Assembly (NCBI GenBank): GCA_035765895.1
Contig: DASTWL010000023.1
Span: forward strand, 1 to 41,309
Direction of reading: 5' to 3'
Origin: Verrucomicrobiia bacterium
GTDB lineage: Bacteria; Verrucomicrobiota; Verrucomicrobiia; Limisphaerales; DSYF01
Length of the DNA: 41,309 bases
Both the position numbers and the translations under genes were made by a program. This document shows positions 32,701 to 39,993 of the stretch, one piece after another. The notes beneath the pieces are model-generated. The model ran no database searches, was not told the DNA's origin, and was given only the letters and a program-made list of their open reading frames with translations. How positions within the stretch are numbered: position 1 is the first letter of the stretch; every line of letters starts with the position of its first letter.

Positions 32701-34429
32701 TGTCCTGCGTGGGCACGAATCCGGTGGGAACCTTGTTGAAGCCCCAACCTGTCAGCACAACCAGCCCGGCATACACGACCAGCGCCACGGCGCTCTTCCG
32801 CAGAATGGAACCCACACCCACGGCGTAACGGTTGCCCGACCAGGCGAAGAGGCGGTTGAAAGGACGGAAGAACCAGCCCAGCGTCCGGTCCATGCCGCGC
32901 GCAAACCAGTCCTTCGGCGCATGGTGATCCTTGAGCAACACAGCGCACAGCGCGGGCGAAAGCGTCAGTGAGTTGACAGCCGAAATCACGGTCGAAATCG
33001 CGATGGTGATGGCGAACTGCTTGTAAAACTGGCCGGTCAAGCCGCTGATGAACGCCGTGGGCACGAACACGGCGCACAGGACGAGCGCCGTGGCGATGAT
33101 CGGACTGGTGACCTCGCTCATGGCGCGTTTGGCCGCTTCCACGGGCGACAAGCCGAGCGCGATGTTGCGCTCCACGTTTTCGACCACCACGATGGCATCA
33201 TCCACCACGATGCCGATGGCGAGCACCAGCCCGAACAACGACAGGTTGTTGATCGAAAAGCCCAGCGCGAGCATCACTGCAAAGGTTCCGACGAGCGACA
33301 CCGGCACCGCCGCCAGCGGAATGATCGAGGCGCGCCACGTCTGGAGAAAGAGAATGACCACGAGCACCACCAGCACAATCGCCTCGACCAGCGTGTGCAC
33401 GACCGCCTCGATGGAATGCCGCACGAACACCGTCGGGTCATACACCACGTCGTAGTCCAGGCCGTCCGGAAAGTTTTTCTTCAACTCCTCCATCGTGCGG
33501 CGGACGTTGGCCGAAAGTTCAAGCGCGTTGGCACCGGGCGTCTGAAAGATCGGCAGCGCCACCGCGGTCCGGTTGTTCAACAGCGACCGCAACGCGTAGC
33601 TGTCCGCGCTGAGTTCGACGCGCGCCACGTCCTTGAGCAGCGTCTTTTCGCCATTGGGACCGGTCTTCACGATGATCTGGCCGAATTCATCGGCGGAAAC
33701 CAGACGGCCCTTGGCGTTGATCTGCATTTCGAAGTTCACCGGCTCGCCGACCGGCTGCTGCCCGATGGCCCCGGCCGCCACCTGCACGTTCTGCTCGCGA
33801 ATCGCGCTGACCACGTCACTGGCCGTGAGATTGCGCGCCGCGATTTTATCCGGGTTGAGCCAGATGCGCATCGCATAGTCACCCGAGCCAAACACGCGCA
33901 CCTCGCCCGCGCCGGGAATGCGCGCCAGCACGTCCTTCACCTGCAACGTGGCGTAATTGCGGATGTAAACGGCATCGTAGCGGTTGTTCGGTGAGAAGAG
34001 GTGCACCACCATCGTGAGGTCGGGCGACTGCTTGGTGGTCGTAACGCCAAGGCGCCGGACTTCCTCGGGCAGTTTGGGCAGCGCCTGCGACACGCGGTTC
34101 TGCACCTGGACCTGCGCCTTGTCCACATCCGTCCCGAGCTTGAACGTGATGGTCAGCGTCATCACACCGTCACCGGTGGATTGCGAAAACATGTAGAGCG
34201 AATCCTCGACGCCGTTGATCGCCTGCTCGAGCGGCGAAGCGACCGTTTCCGCAATGGTCTTGGGGTTGGCGCCCGGATACGTGGCGCGCACGACCACCGT
34301 GGGCGGAACGACTTCGGGATACTCGCTGATGGGCAGCTTCCACATGGCGATGGCGCCCACGAGGAAGATGAGGATCGAAAGCACGCCGGCAAAAATCGGC
34401 CGGCGAATGAAAAAGTGTGAAAAATTCAT
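29768..34429 (-). CDS. Fused RND efflux pump and outer-membrane factor
   Basis: This uninterrupted frame encodes 1553 residues. Residues 1-1036 are a complete HAE1 RND pump of normal length: helix 1 after MNFSHFFIRRPIFAGVL, proton-relay D410 and D411 in AIGIVVDDAIVVVENV, and the helix 10 lysine in VGLACKNAILIVEFA. Residues 1037-1553 are a complete NodT/OprM-type factor (VGPDYQTP; LLERRPDVAEAERQLASANA; LSGIRHLAEQAEAQQRAVDS). The joint has a basic stretch (STKKKPAPAPAAK), a hydrophobic segment (about 1057-1074) and a PARA cleavage-like motif near 1079, i.e. an internal signal peptide. Methionine 1037 could also be an internal start. The pump works with the adaptor encoded 60 bases upstream. The products could be one chain, a cleaved pair, or two separately initiated proteins. 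Confidence 0.93.
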   Translation of the reverse strand: MNFSHFFIRRPIFAGVLSILIFLVGAIAMWKLPISEYPEVVPPTVVVRATYPGANPKTIAETVASPLEQAINGVEDSLYMFSQSTGDGVMTLTITFKLGTDVDKAQVQVQNRVSQALPKLPEEVRRLGVTTTKQSPDLTMVVHLFSPNNRYDAVYIRNYATLQVKDVLARIPGAGEVRVFGSGDYAMRIWLNPDKIAARNLTASDVVSAIREQNVQVAAGAIGQQPVGEPVNFEMQINAKGRLVSADEFGQIIVKTGPNGEKTLLKDVARVELSADSYALRSLLNNRTAVALPIFQTPGANALELSANVRRTMEELKKNFPDGLDYDVVYDPTVFVRHSIEAVVHTLVEAIVLVVLVVILFLQTWRASIIPLAAVPVSLVGTFAVMLALGFSINNLSLFGLVLAIGIVVDDAIVVVENVERNIALGLSPVEAAKRAMSEVTSPIIATALVLCAVFVPTAFISGLTGQFYKQFAITIAISTVISAVNSLTLSPALCAVLLKDHHAPKDWFARGMDRTLGWFFRPFNRLFAWSGNRYAVGVGSILRKSAVALVVYAGLVVLTGWGFNKVPTGFVPTQDKQYLVAFAQLPDGASLDRTEAVIRHMTDIGLKQPGVQSAVAFPGLSISGFSVAPNAGIVFFTLKPFEDRPGHALSGPAIAQALNRQFGGIQEAFILTVPPPPVQGLGTIGGFKFYVEDRADLGYDALYQNVQQIIGKSYQTPGLAGVFSTFTVNVPQLDADIDRVKAKQQGVPLQNLFETMQIYLGSLYVNDFNRFGRTYQVVAQADARFRDRVEDVTRLKTRNASGQMVPLGAIVKVTETHGPDRAMRYNGYPAAEINGGPAPGYSSGQAEELITRIADQTLPKGMKTEWTELTYQRILAGNTAVYVYPLCLLLVFLVLAAQYESFRLPLAIILIVPMCLLFAITGVWLFGGDNNIFTQIGLIVLVGLACKNAILIVEFAKHKQDEGLSPFDAAIEACRLRLRPILMTSIAFIAGVFPLVKSHGAGAEMRQAMGVAVFAGMIGVTVFGLFLTPVFYVSLMKLSTKKKPAPAPAAKGPALGATGATATVVALGLMLAASPARAGLLTVGPDYQTPTNAAPGQYKEAAVGTWQEGHPLDTLPKGSWWEVYDDTDLNRLELQAAESNQALKAAVARVDQARATARVARGDLLPSLTLDPSLTRQRYSPNQEPGFGTLTANTFHAPLDLSYEVDLWGRVRRGFESARAEAQSSLAGFYGVLLTLQSDVAQNYFALRALDAEIATVQATVDLRQQQLQLVRSRFEGGIGNELDVARAETELATTQAEAASLARRRTELENAIAILVGANPVAFALPSRGTNTWHPRPPEIPAGLPAELLERRPDVAEAERQLASANARIGVAKAAFFPVLTLTGSGGYLSGDVDNLFNWDSHTWSIGPSLSLPLFAGGRNRANYKRSQAAYQEAVARYRQQVLVAFGDVENSLSGIRHLAEQAEAQQRAVDSARRAAELAADRYRSGIVSYLDVVDASREALLAERANAQLVGQRLIASVQLIKALGGGWHQQELFAQTAKADREKVSRRR

Positions 34430-34471
34430 ACCTTCAAACAGTGGAGGTTGGGAACAACTAAGTTGGGAGCG

Positions 34472-34488
34472 CAGCGGGACCCCCGCTG
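34472..34488 (-). other. Intra-operon hairpin before the RND-OMF gene
   Basis: CAGCGGG and CCCGCTG form a perfect 7-bp stem around three bases, immediately after the adaptor stop codon and 43 bases before the fused pump start. It may stabilise the upstream mRNA segment or lower expression of the pump relative to the adaptor. No U-tract follows. Confidence 0.4.
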
Positions 34489-34489
34489 G

Positions 34490-35677
34490 TTACCGGCGGG
34501 CGGTTTGCACGCCTTCCGTTGGAGCCTGGGCCACCGCGGTTTGGGGTGTCACGGCCATGCCCGCGCGGACGCGTTGCAGCCCGTTCACCACGATGCTCTC
34601 GCCCTGCCGCAGCCCGGATCGCACGACACGTTTCCCCTCGATGTAGGGTCCAAGTTGCACGGATTGGTAGGCCACGGTGTTGGACGACGTCAGCGTCAGG
34701 ACAAACTTTTCCGCCTGGTCCGTGCCGATGGCGCGCTCATCCACCAACAACGCTGGGTGCCGCGCGCTCAACGGCACGCGAATCCGCGCGAACAGCCCGG
34801 GCACGATGCGGCCGTCGTCATTCGGAAACACTGTGCGCAACAGGATGCTGCCCGTGCCGGGATTGAGCTGGTTGTCCAGCGATTCGATATAGCCCTGATG
34901 CTTGAATCCGTCCTCGTCGGCGAGTTGCAGTTCCACGGGAATCCGGCCATCACGATTCGTTTCGAGCTGTCGGTCACGCGCGAGGGCGTTGAACTTGAGC
35001 AGCGAGTCTTCATCCATGTCCGCATACACGTAAACCGGGTCCACCGAGACAATGGTGGTCAGGCGCGTGGCGGCGCCCGCAATGCCACTGACGTAGTTGC
35101 CCTCGGTCAGCAACGCCCGGCTGACCCGCCCGTCAATGGGTGCGCACACCTGGGTGTATTCAAGATCGAGCTTTGCCGAATCGCGGGCGGCTTGCGCCGC
35201 GAGCAAGGCGGCCTGCGCTTCATGGTAACGGGCAATGCGCGCGTCCCCCTCCTCCGTCGAAATCGCCTTGCTGGAGAGCAACTGCACCGTGCGATCCGCC
35301 TCCCGCTTGGCGTTGTCGAGCAACACCTGAGCGCGCTCGGCCTCGGCCTCGCGCCGGTTGAATTCCGCCTGGTGCCAGCGCGGATCAATGACGAACAACA
35401 CGTCGCCCCGCTTCACCATCTGGCCGGACTGAAAGCGAACCTCCTGAATGTAGCCGGACACGCGCGGGCGCACTTCGACCGATTCAACGGGCTCTGTGCG
35501 GCCGGTAAATTCGCTCCACTCGACAATTTCCTGCTGGGCCACCGGAGCCACGGTAACGGTTGGTGGTGGCGGCAACTGCGTGGTGGCCGCCTTGGGCTCA
35601 CAGCCCGTCAGCACAGCCATCGCGCCGCTGACGGCCACGGTCGGGAGTAAAAGAGACAAAAAGGACTTCGTGATCAT
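34490..35677 (-). CDS. RND periplasmic adaptor lipoprotein (AcrA/MexE-like)
   Basis: The 395-residue membrane fusion protein has lipobox AVLTGC (C26). The lipoyl halves are RPRVSGYIQEVRFQSGQMV and VCAPIDGRVSRALLTEGNYV, with an alpha-hairpin in between (about 95-170, EAEAERAQVLLDNAKREADR). A beta-barrel (VYVYADMDEDSLLKFN) and membrane-proximal domain ending in NGLQRVRAGM follow. It couples the RND pump encoded next to the outer-membrane factor fused to that pump. The short spacing (60 bases to the pump, 47 bases from the 107-residue gene) indicates one operon under the TetR regulator upstream. Confidence 0.93.
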   Translation of the reverse strand: MITKSFLSLLLPTVAVSGAMAVLTGCEPKAATTQLPPPPTVTVAPVAQQEIVEWSEFTGRTEPVESVEVRPRVSGYIQEVRFQSGQMVKRGDVLFVIDPRWHQAEFNRREAEAERAQVLLDNAKREADRTVQLLSSKAISTEEGDARIARYHEAQAALLAAQAARDSAKLDLEYTQVCAPIDGRVSRALLTEGNYVSGIAGAATRLTTIVSVDPVYVYADMDEDSLLKFNALARDRQLETNRDGRIPVELQLADEDGFKHQGYIESLDNQLNPGTGSILLRTVFPNDDGRIVPGLFARIRVPLSARHPALLVDERAIGTDQAEKFVLTLTSSNTVAYQSVQLGPYIEGKRVVRSGLRQGESIVVNGLQRVRAGMAVTPQTAVAQAPTEGVQTARR

Positions 35678-35724
35678 ACGGAGAACAACTTGATGGGTTC
35701 AGGGTTTGGAAACCGACTTTGAAT

Positions 35725-36048
35725 TCAGGCCGCGAGCCGGCGCGAAAGCTCGGGCTGCAGCATGCCCTGCTGACGCGAGTTCCAGGCCGACACCGCCAGC
35801 GCCTTTTCGTGCGCCAATGTGGGGAAGAACAAGTGCGGGTAGCCCGTTTCCCACGCCAGGGCTTCTGCCTCGTTGAGCGCGAGTTCGAGCAGGCGTGATT
35901 GGGCATCGCGCGTTTCCCTAAACTCGGCCAGGACGGCGTCCTTGGCCGCTTGGAGTTGCGCGACGAGTTTCTGGCACGACGCCAGGCAGGCTCCGACGAA
36001 ACGCCGCCCGTTGGAGGCAAGAGTATTGAATGAATCTGAGGTATTCAT
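35725..36048 (-). CDS. Unknown 107-residue helical protein in efflux operon
   Basis: The product is soluble, without signal peptide, and mostly alpha-helical in style: FVGACLASCQKLVAQLQAAK, AVLAEFRETRDAQSRLLELA, then ETGYPHLFFPTLAHEKALAV. The ordered amphipathic helices and GC-rich third codon positions argue for a real gene. It is the first gene after the operator-like site at 36067-36083 and directly precedes the adaptor gene. The helix pattern faintly recalls phasin-like proteins, but I do not recognise the family and do not assign a function. It may be an accessory or stress-response factor of the pump. Confidence 0.65.
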   Translation of the reverse strand: MNTSDSFNTLASNGRRFVGACLASCQKLVAQLQAAKDAVLAEFRETRDAQSRLLELALNEAEALAWETGYPHLFFPTLAHEKALAVSAWNSRQQGMLQPELSRRLAA

Positions 36049-36066
36049 GTTGGTTGAGGTTTTGTA

Positions 36067-36083
36067 GTTGTCTGTTTAGTCAA
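36067..36083 (-). promoter_or_regulatory. Candidate TetR site at the efflux-operon promoter
   Basis: On the minus strand the site reads TTGACTAAACAGACAAC, 18 bases ahead of the 107-residue gene. It shares TTGACTAAA and 13 of 16 positions with the palindromic site ahead of tetR (36791-36807). The flanking DNA is AT-rich, as expected of a promoter. It suggests a second binding site for the same repressor. Confidence 0.5.
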
Positions 36084-36111
36084 ATATGCGGTCAAAAAAA
36101 TTTCAAACGGT

Positions 36112-36726
36112 TCAGGCCGAAACCGGCCCGGCTGTCTTGACGCCCAGCAAATCGAACGTGCCGCGCAGCGCATCTCGCAGAATTTCCAAGTTGTTCTGAA
36201 TGCGCGCCTCGGTGACGAGCCCTTGGTAATATGCAAATAACGTGCGCGATTTTGCGGCCGCATCCGGCGCGTCAATCAGGTCGGCCGCAGCGGCGTCCCG
36301 AATGGCGCTTTCGAGATACTTGCGCTTGTATTCAAGCACCTCGCTGATCTTAGCACGCAACCGGTCTTCCTGCGTGCAGACCTCTGCCCCCACCGAGTGA
36401 AGCGGACAGCCAAGCACACACCCATATCGCTGTTGTTTAGCCACTTGGAACCGGTAGACGAAATCGCAATAGCGGCGCAGCCGCTCCAACGGCGGAACCG
36501 TCGGCGAAAACAAGGAATCCAGCTCCGGCCGATGCCGATCCCAATCTGCTTCCAAAGCGGCCATCGCCAAGTCCGCCTTGGACTCAAAAAAATAGTAAAA
36601 GCTGCCCTTCTTTACGCCGGCCTTTTCACAGATCTGGTCAATCGTCGTGCTGCCGTAGGAACCTGTCCAAATCAACTCGCTGACGGCTTCCATCAATCTC
36701 ACTTTGGCATCACTGACTCGACCCAT
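36112..36726 (-). CDS. TetR-family repressor of the fused RND system
   Basis: The 204-residue protein has the TetR helix-turn-helix near residues 8-52 (LMEAVSELIWTGSYGST, TIDQICEKAGVKKGSFYYFF), with the VKKGSFYYFF end typical of AcrR/NemR-like members. The C-terminal domain contains two cysteines in GCVLGCPLHS and one in EVCTQE, which may allow redox or electrophile sensing; this is a guess. ATG 36726 (MGRVSDAK) was preferred to 36753 because it starts directly before the first helix. Operator-like palindromes occur upstream (36791-36807) and downstream before the pump operon (36067-36083). Confidence 0.88.
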   Translation of the reverse strand: MGRVSDAKVRLMEAVSELIWTGSYGSTTIDQICEKAGVKKGSFYYFFESKADLAMAALEADWDRHRPELDSLFSPTVPPLERLRRYCDFVYRFQVAKQQRYGCVLGCPLHSVGAEVCTQEDRLRAKISEVLEYKRKYLESAIRDAAAADLIDAPDAAAKSRTLFAYYQGLVTEARIQNNLEILRDALRGTFDLLGVKTAGPVSA

Positions 36727-36790
36727 AACGATTTTCACTTTCAATGTTGGCAAACGAGGTTTCGTTCACCAACGCGCTCATCCTATCGAA

Positions 36791-36807
36791 TTAGACTATT
36801 TAGTCAA
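36791..36807 (-). promoter_or_regulatory. Candidate TetR operator upstream of tetR
   Basis: On the minus strand it reads TTGACTAAATAGTCTAA, containing the palindrome GACTA-AA-TAGTC. It lies in the 116-base AT-rich gap between the CzcA-like gene and the tetR gene, 65 bases ahead of the chosen tetR start. It resembles TetR-family operators and matches the site at 36067-36083. Confidence 0.55.
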
Positions 36808-36869
36808 CTATTATTTTACAACGATTCACGAGGAGGTCGTGACGGCTGGCGGTCTGCTTGGCGCGACAG

Positions 36870-39800
36870 TCAGGCCTGATCGTCGATTGGCTTGGTCTCA
36901 AATCGCCCGAAGCGCAGGGCCAAGGTCGGCAGAACCAGCAGGTTCAGAATTGTGGAGGTTATCAAGCCGCCCAGAATGACAATGGCCATCGGCCCTTCAA
37001 TCTCGCGCCCCGCCTCGCCCGAGCCCAGCGCCAGCGGCAGCAAGCCGAGCCCCGTGACGGTGGCGGTCATCAGTATGGGCATCAGCCGTTCGGCAGCGCC
37101 GCGGCGGGCCGCTTCCGCGCCCCACGTCATGCCCTCCGCTTGAACGAGATGTTCGAAGTGCGAAATCATCATGATCGAGTTGCGCATGGTGATGCCGAAC
37201 AACGTCACGAACCCGACCAGCGAACCAATGGTCAGGGAGCTTCCCTCCGGACTCAACAGACTGGTCACCCATACTGCCAGCACCCCGCCAACCAGCGCGA
37301 AGGGCACATTGACGAGCACCAACGCCAAATTCCGCCAGTTATGAAACACAACCGTCAACAACAGCAGAATTCCCACCGCCGCGATGGCGGAATGCAGCAG
37401 GAGCTGGTGTTGTGCCGCCGCCTTGGCCTGGGCAGCACCGCTGAATTCGACATAGGTGCCGGTGGGAAAACTGACCTTTTGTGCGATGAGCCTTTTGGCC
37501 GCGGCGACAAATGAGGTCACGTCCCGGCCGCTGGTGGCGCACGTCACCACCTGGCGCCGCCGGGCGCCGTCGTGAAGAATCGAAGACCGGCCGGTGGTGA
37601 GATAAACATCGGCCAATTCGCGCAGGGGCAGCAGCACGCCTCGCTCGCTGCGCAGGGGCAGTTCGCCGATTGCCTCCGGATCACGCCGCCCGGCGGGCGA
37701 CAAAATCACGGCCACATCGGTGACGGCGTTTGCGCGGTGTGTCTGCGCCACCACCGTGCCCTGATACGACGTTTGCAATGCCTCCATCACCTCCACCGGA
37801 CGGAATCCAAACTGCGTCAGCCGATCCGGCCGCAGACGAACCACAACACGGGGTTCACCAGGCGGCGACTTCACCTTCACGTCCACGGCCCCGGGAATGT
37901 CATGCAGCACCGTGGCGACCTCCTGCGCCCTGGCATCGAGCACGTCCAAATCCTCGCCGAAAATGTTCACCACCACCGGCGCCGTTTCGCCGGAAATGGT
38001 TTCACCGATGCGATCCCCGAGGAAGGTCAACACTTCATACTGAATGCCCGGGAATTGCTTGAGCACGGCGCGGATTTTGTCCGCCATCGCCTCCTCCTCG
38101 TCGGCCGGCATGGGGTTCAAATCCACGTGGAACTCGCTGCGGTTGGGCCCCCACGGATCCTCGCCCAGTTCGGCCCGCCCCACCTGCTGTTCCACGGTCG
38201 CAATGTGATTGGTGTCCTTGAGCAACTCCGCGGAAATCCGCGTGCCGATGCGCAACATTTCCGGCAGCGACGTGCCGGGCGCGGCATAGACCTGCAACAC
38301 AAAGTGGCCCTCCCGAAAATCCGGGAGAAACTCCCCGCCCTGCGGCAATCGCGTGAACGCGGCAACGCAAATGATCAACACGGCAACCAGCACCGACCGC
38401 GGCCGGCGCATGACGAAATCCAGCACCCGCGCGTAGCCGGCTTTCAGCCACCGTTGCAGACGCGGTTCCTCCGCACGGCTGGCGCCCCGGTCGAAGAGCA
38501 GGAACGCCAGCGCCGGCGTCAACGTCAGCGCCACCAGCAGTGACGCCAGAATCGCCAGTATGTAACTCAACGCGAGCGGCGAAAAGAAACTGCCCTGCAA
38601 GCCGGTCAACAGCAGCACCGGCAAAAAGACCAGCGTGACAATGAACGTGGCGAACACCACGACGCGACGCACTTCCAGCGAGGCCAGCAAAATGACGCTG
38701 ATGACCGGCCGTGGATGCGTTCGCGCCCGATTCTCCCGCAGGCGGCGGAAAATATTTTCCACGTCAATGATGGAGTCATCAACCACTTCGCCGAGGGCAA
38801 TCACCAGTCCGCCCAGAGTGATCGTGTTGATGGTGACCCCCATTTTTTCCAGGGCGATGACGGCCGTCAGGAGCGAGACCGGGATGGCCGCGAGGGAAAT
38901 GCAGGCCGTCCGGGCGCTGCCGAGCAGGAGGAACAACACCACCGCCACCAGCAAGCCGCCCAGCAGCAGCGAGTGCTTCATGTTGCGCAGGGCAACCTCG
39001 ATGAAGGTTGCCGGCCGGTGTAGGCGCGGATACAGCTTGATGCCGGCCCGGGCAAAAACCGGCTTCAGCTCGCCAAGCGCCGCCTCCAGCGACTTCGTGA
39101 CCTCCATGGTATTGGCGCCATACTGGCTCGACATCGTCATCAAAACGCCCCAACGGGCTTGGATGACCGTGTCACCAAATTTGGGTTCCGCCCCGGCGAC
39201 GACCTTGGCCACGTCCTTGAGCCGCACACTCAAACCATCCTTGTGCGTCACCACGACGTCCCCCAGTTCGGCCGGCGTGAGAGTTCGTTCCTCGGTTTGA
39301 ATCGTGATGCGTTGGTTCGCCGTCTCCACAAAGCCCGCGCCCATCACGGCGGTGGAGGCGCGCGCCGCAGCCAGGACGTCCGACAATGCCAGCCCGTAAG
39401 CCCGCATTTTTTCCGGCGACACCTGCACTTGCAACTGCCGCACCTCGCCACCGAAGACGCTGCACTTCGCCACGCCCGGCACGGAAAGCAACCGCGGTTT
39501 GAGCGTCCAATCGGCGAACGCTCGCAGTTCCATCGGCGTCAGCGTGTCCGAGACCAGACCGATCTTGAGCAGGTCCATGGTGGAGGACGTCAGCGGCGTC
39601 ATTTTCGGCGCCTTGGCCGTCACCGGCAGTTCTCCCGCAGTTTCCGCCAGTGTCTCGGCGAGCATCTGCCGCGCGCGAAAGACATCCGTGCCCTCCTTGA
39701 AAACGGCGGTGATGATGGACAAGCCTTCGATGGACTCCGAGCGCAGGGATTCCATGTCACCCAGGCCGTTGATGGCCGTTTCCAGCGGCCGGGTCACCAG

Positions 39801-39989
39801 TTGCTCCACCTGTTCTGGCGCGAAGCCGGGACATTCCGTCTGCACCGTCACCTGCGGCTGAACAAAATCCGGAAAGACATCCAACCTGGCATTCTTGGCC
39901 GCGTAAAAACCGTAAACCAGCAGCACGCAGGCGAGGGCCACCACAATGCCACGGAACTTCAGCGAGAATTTGACGAGCGCCTGCAGCAT
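36870..39989 (-). CDS. CzcA/HME-like RND efflux pump
   Basis: The 1039-residue protein has the 12-helix RND plan. The N-terminus (LVKFSLKFRGIVVALACVLL) and first periplasmic loop (ARLDVFPDFVQPQVTVQTEC, PGFAPEQVEQLVTRPLETAI) match the heavy-metal efflux branch (CzcA/CusA). Helix 4 has ALGEVVDDSIIDVENIF with D404 and D405; this differs from the DFG-x3-DGAV form of classic CzcA, so it belongs to a separate subgroup and the substrate may not be a divalent metal. It follows the CzcB-like adaptor by 4 bases. The C-terminal tail (FETKPIDDQA) is short and normal. Confidence 0.9.
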   Translation of the reverse strand: MLQALVKFSLKFRGIVVALACVLLVYGFYAAKNARLDVFPDFVQPQVTVQTECPGFAPEQVEQLVTRPLETAINGLGDMESLRSESIEGLSIITAVFKEGTDVFRARQMLAETLAETAGELPVTAKAPKMTPLTSSTMDLLKIGLVSDTLTPMELRAFADWTLKPRLLSVPGVAKCSVFGGEVRQLQVQVSPEKMRAYGLALSDVLAAARASTAVMGAGFVETANQRITIQTEERTLTPAELGDVVVTHKDGLSVRLKDVAKVVAGAEPKFGDTVIQARWGVLMTMSSQYGANTMEVTKSLEAALGELKPVFARAGIKLYPRLHRPATFIEVALRNMKHSLLLGGLLVAVVLFLLLGSARTACISLAAIPVSLLTAVIALEKMGVTINTITLGGLVIALGEVVDDSIIDVENIFRRLRENRARTHPRPVISVILLASLEVRRVVVFATFIVTLVFLPVLLLTGLQGSFFSPLALSYILAILASLLVALTLTPALAFLLFDRGASRAEEPRLQRWLKAGYARVLDFVMRRPRSVLVAVLIICVAAFTRLPQGGEFLPDFREGHFVLQVYAAPGTSLPEMLRIGTRISAELLKDTNHIATVEQQVGRAELGEDPWGPNRSEFHVDLNPMPADEEEAMADKIRAVLKQFPGIQYEVLTFLGDRIGETISGETAPVVVNIFGEDLDVLDARAQEVATVLHDIPGAVDVKVKSPPGEPRVVVRLRPDRLTQFGFRPVEVMEALQTSYQGTVVAQTHRANAVTDVAVILSPAGRRDPEAIGELPLRSERGVLLPLRELADVYLTTGRSSILHDGARRRQVVTCATSGRDVTSFVAAAKRLIAQKVSFPTGTYVEFSGAAQAKAAAQHQLLLHSAIAAVGILLLLTVVFHNWRNLALVLVNVPFALVGGVLAVWVTSLLSPEGSSLTIGSLVGFVTLFGITMRNSIMMISHFEHLVQAEGMTWGAEAARRGAAERLMPILMTATVTGLGLLPLALGSGEAGREIEGPMAIVILGGLITSTILNLLVLPTLALRFGRFETKPIDDQA

Positions 39990-39993
39990 GGGC

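Noticed and set aside
31097-32971. 624-residue plus-strand open frame
   Set aside because: Antisense to the RND part of the fused pump, low-complexity composition.
35402-35410. GTCGCCCCG, matching the start of the CRISPR repeat
   Set aside because: It is inside the adaptor gene and the rest of the repeat is absent.
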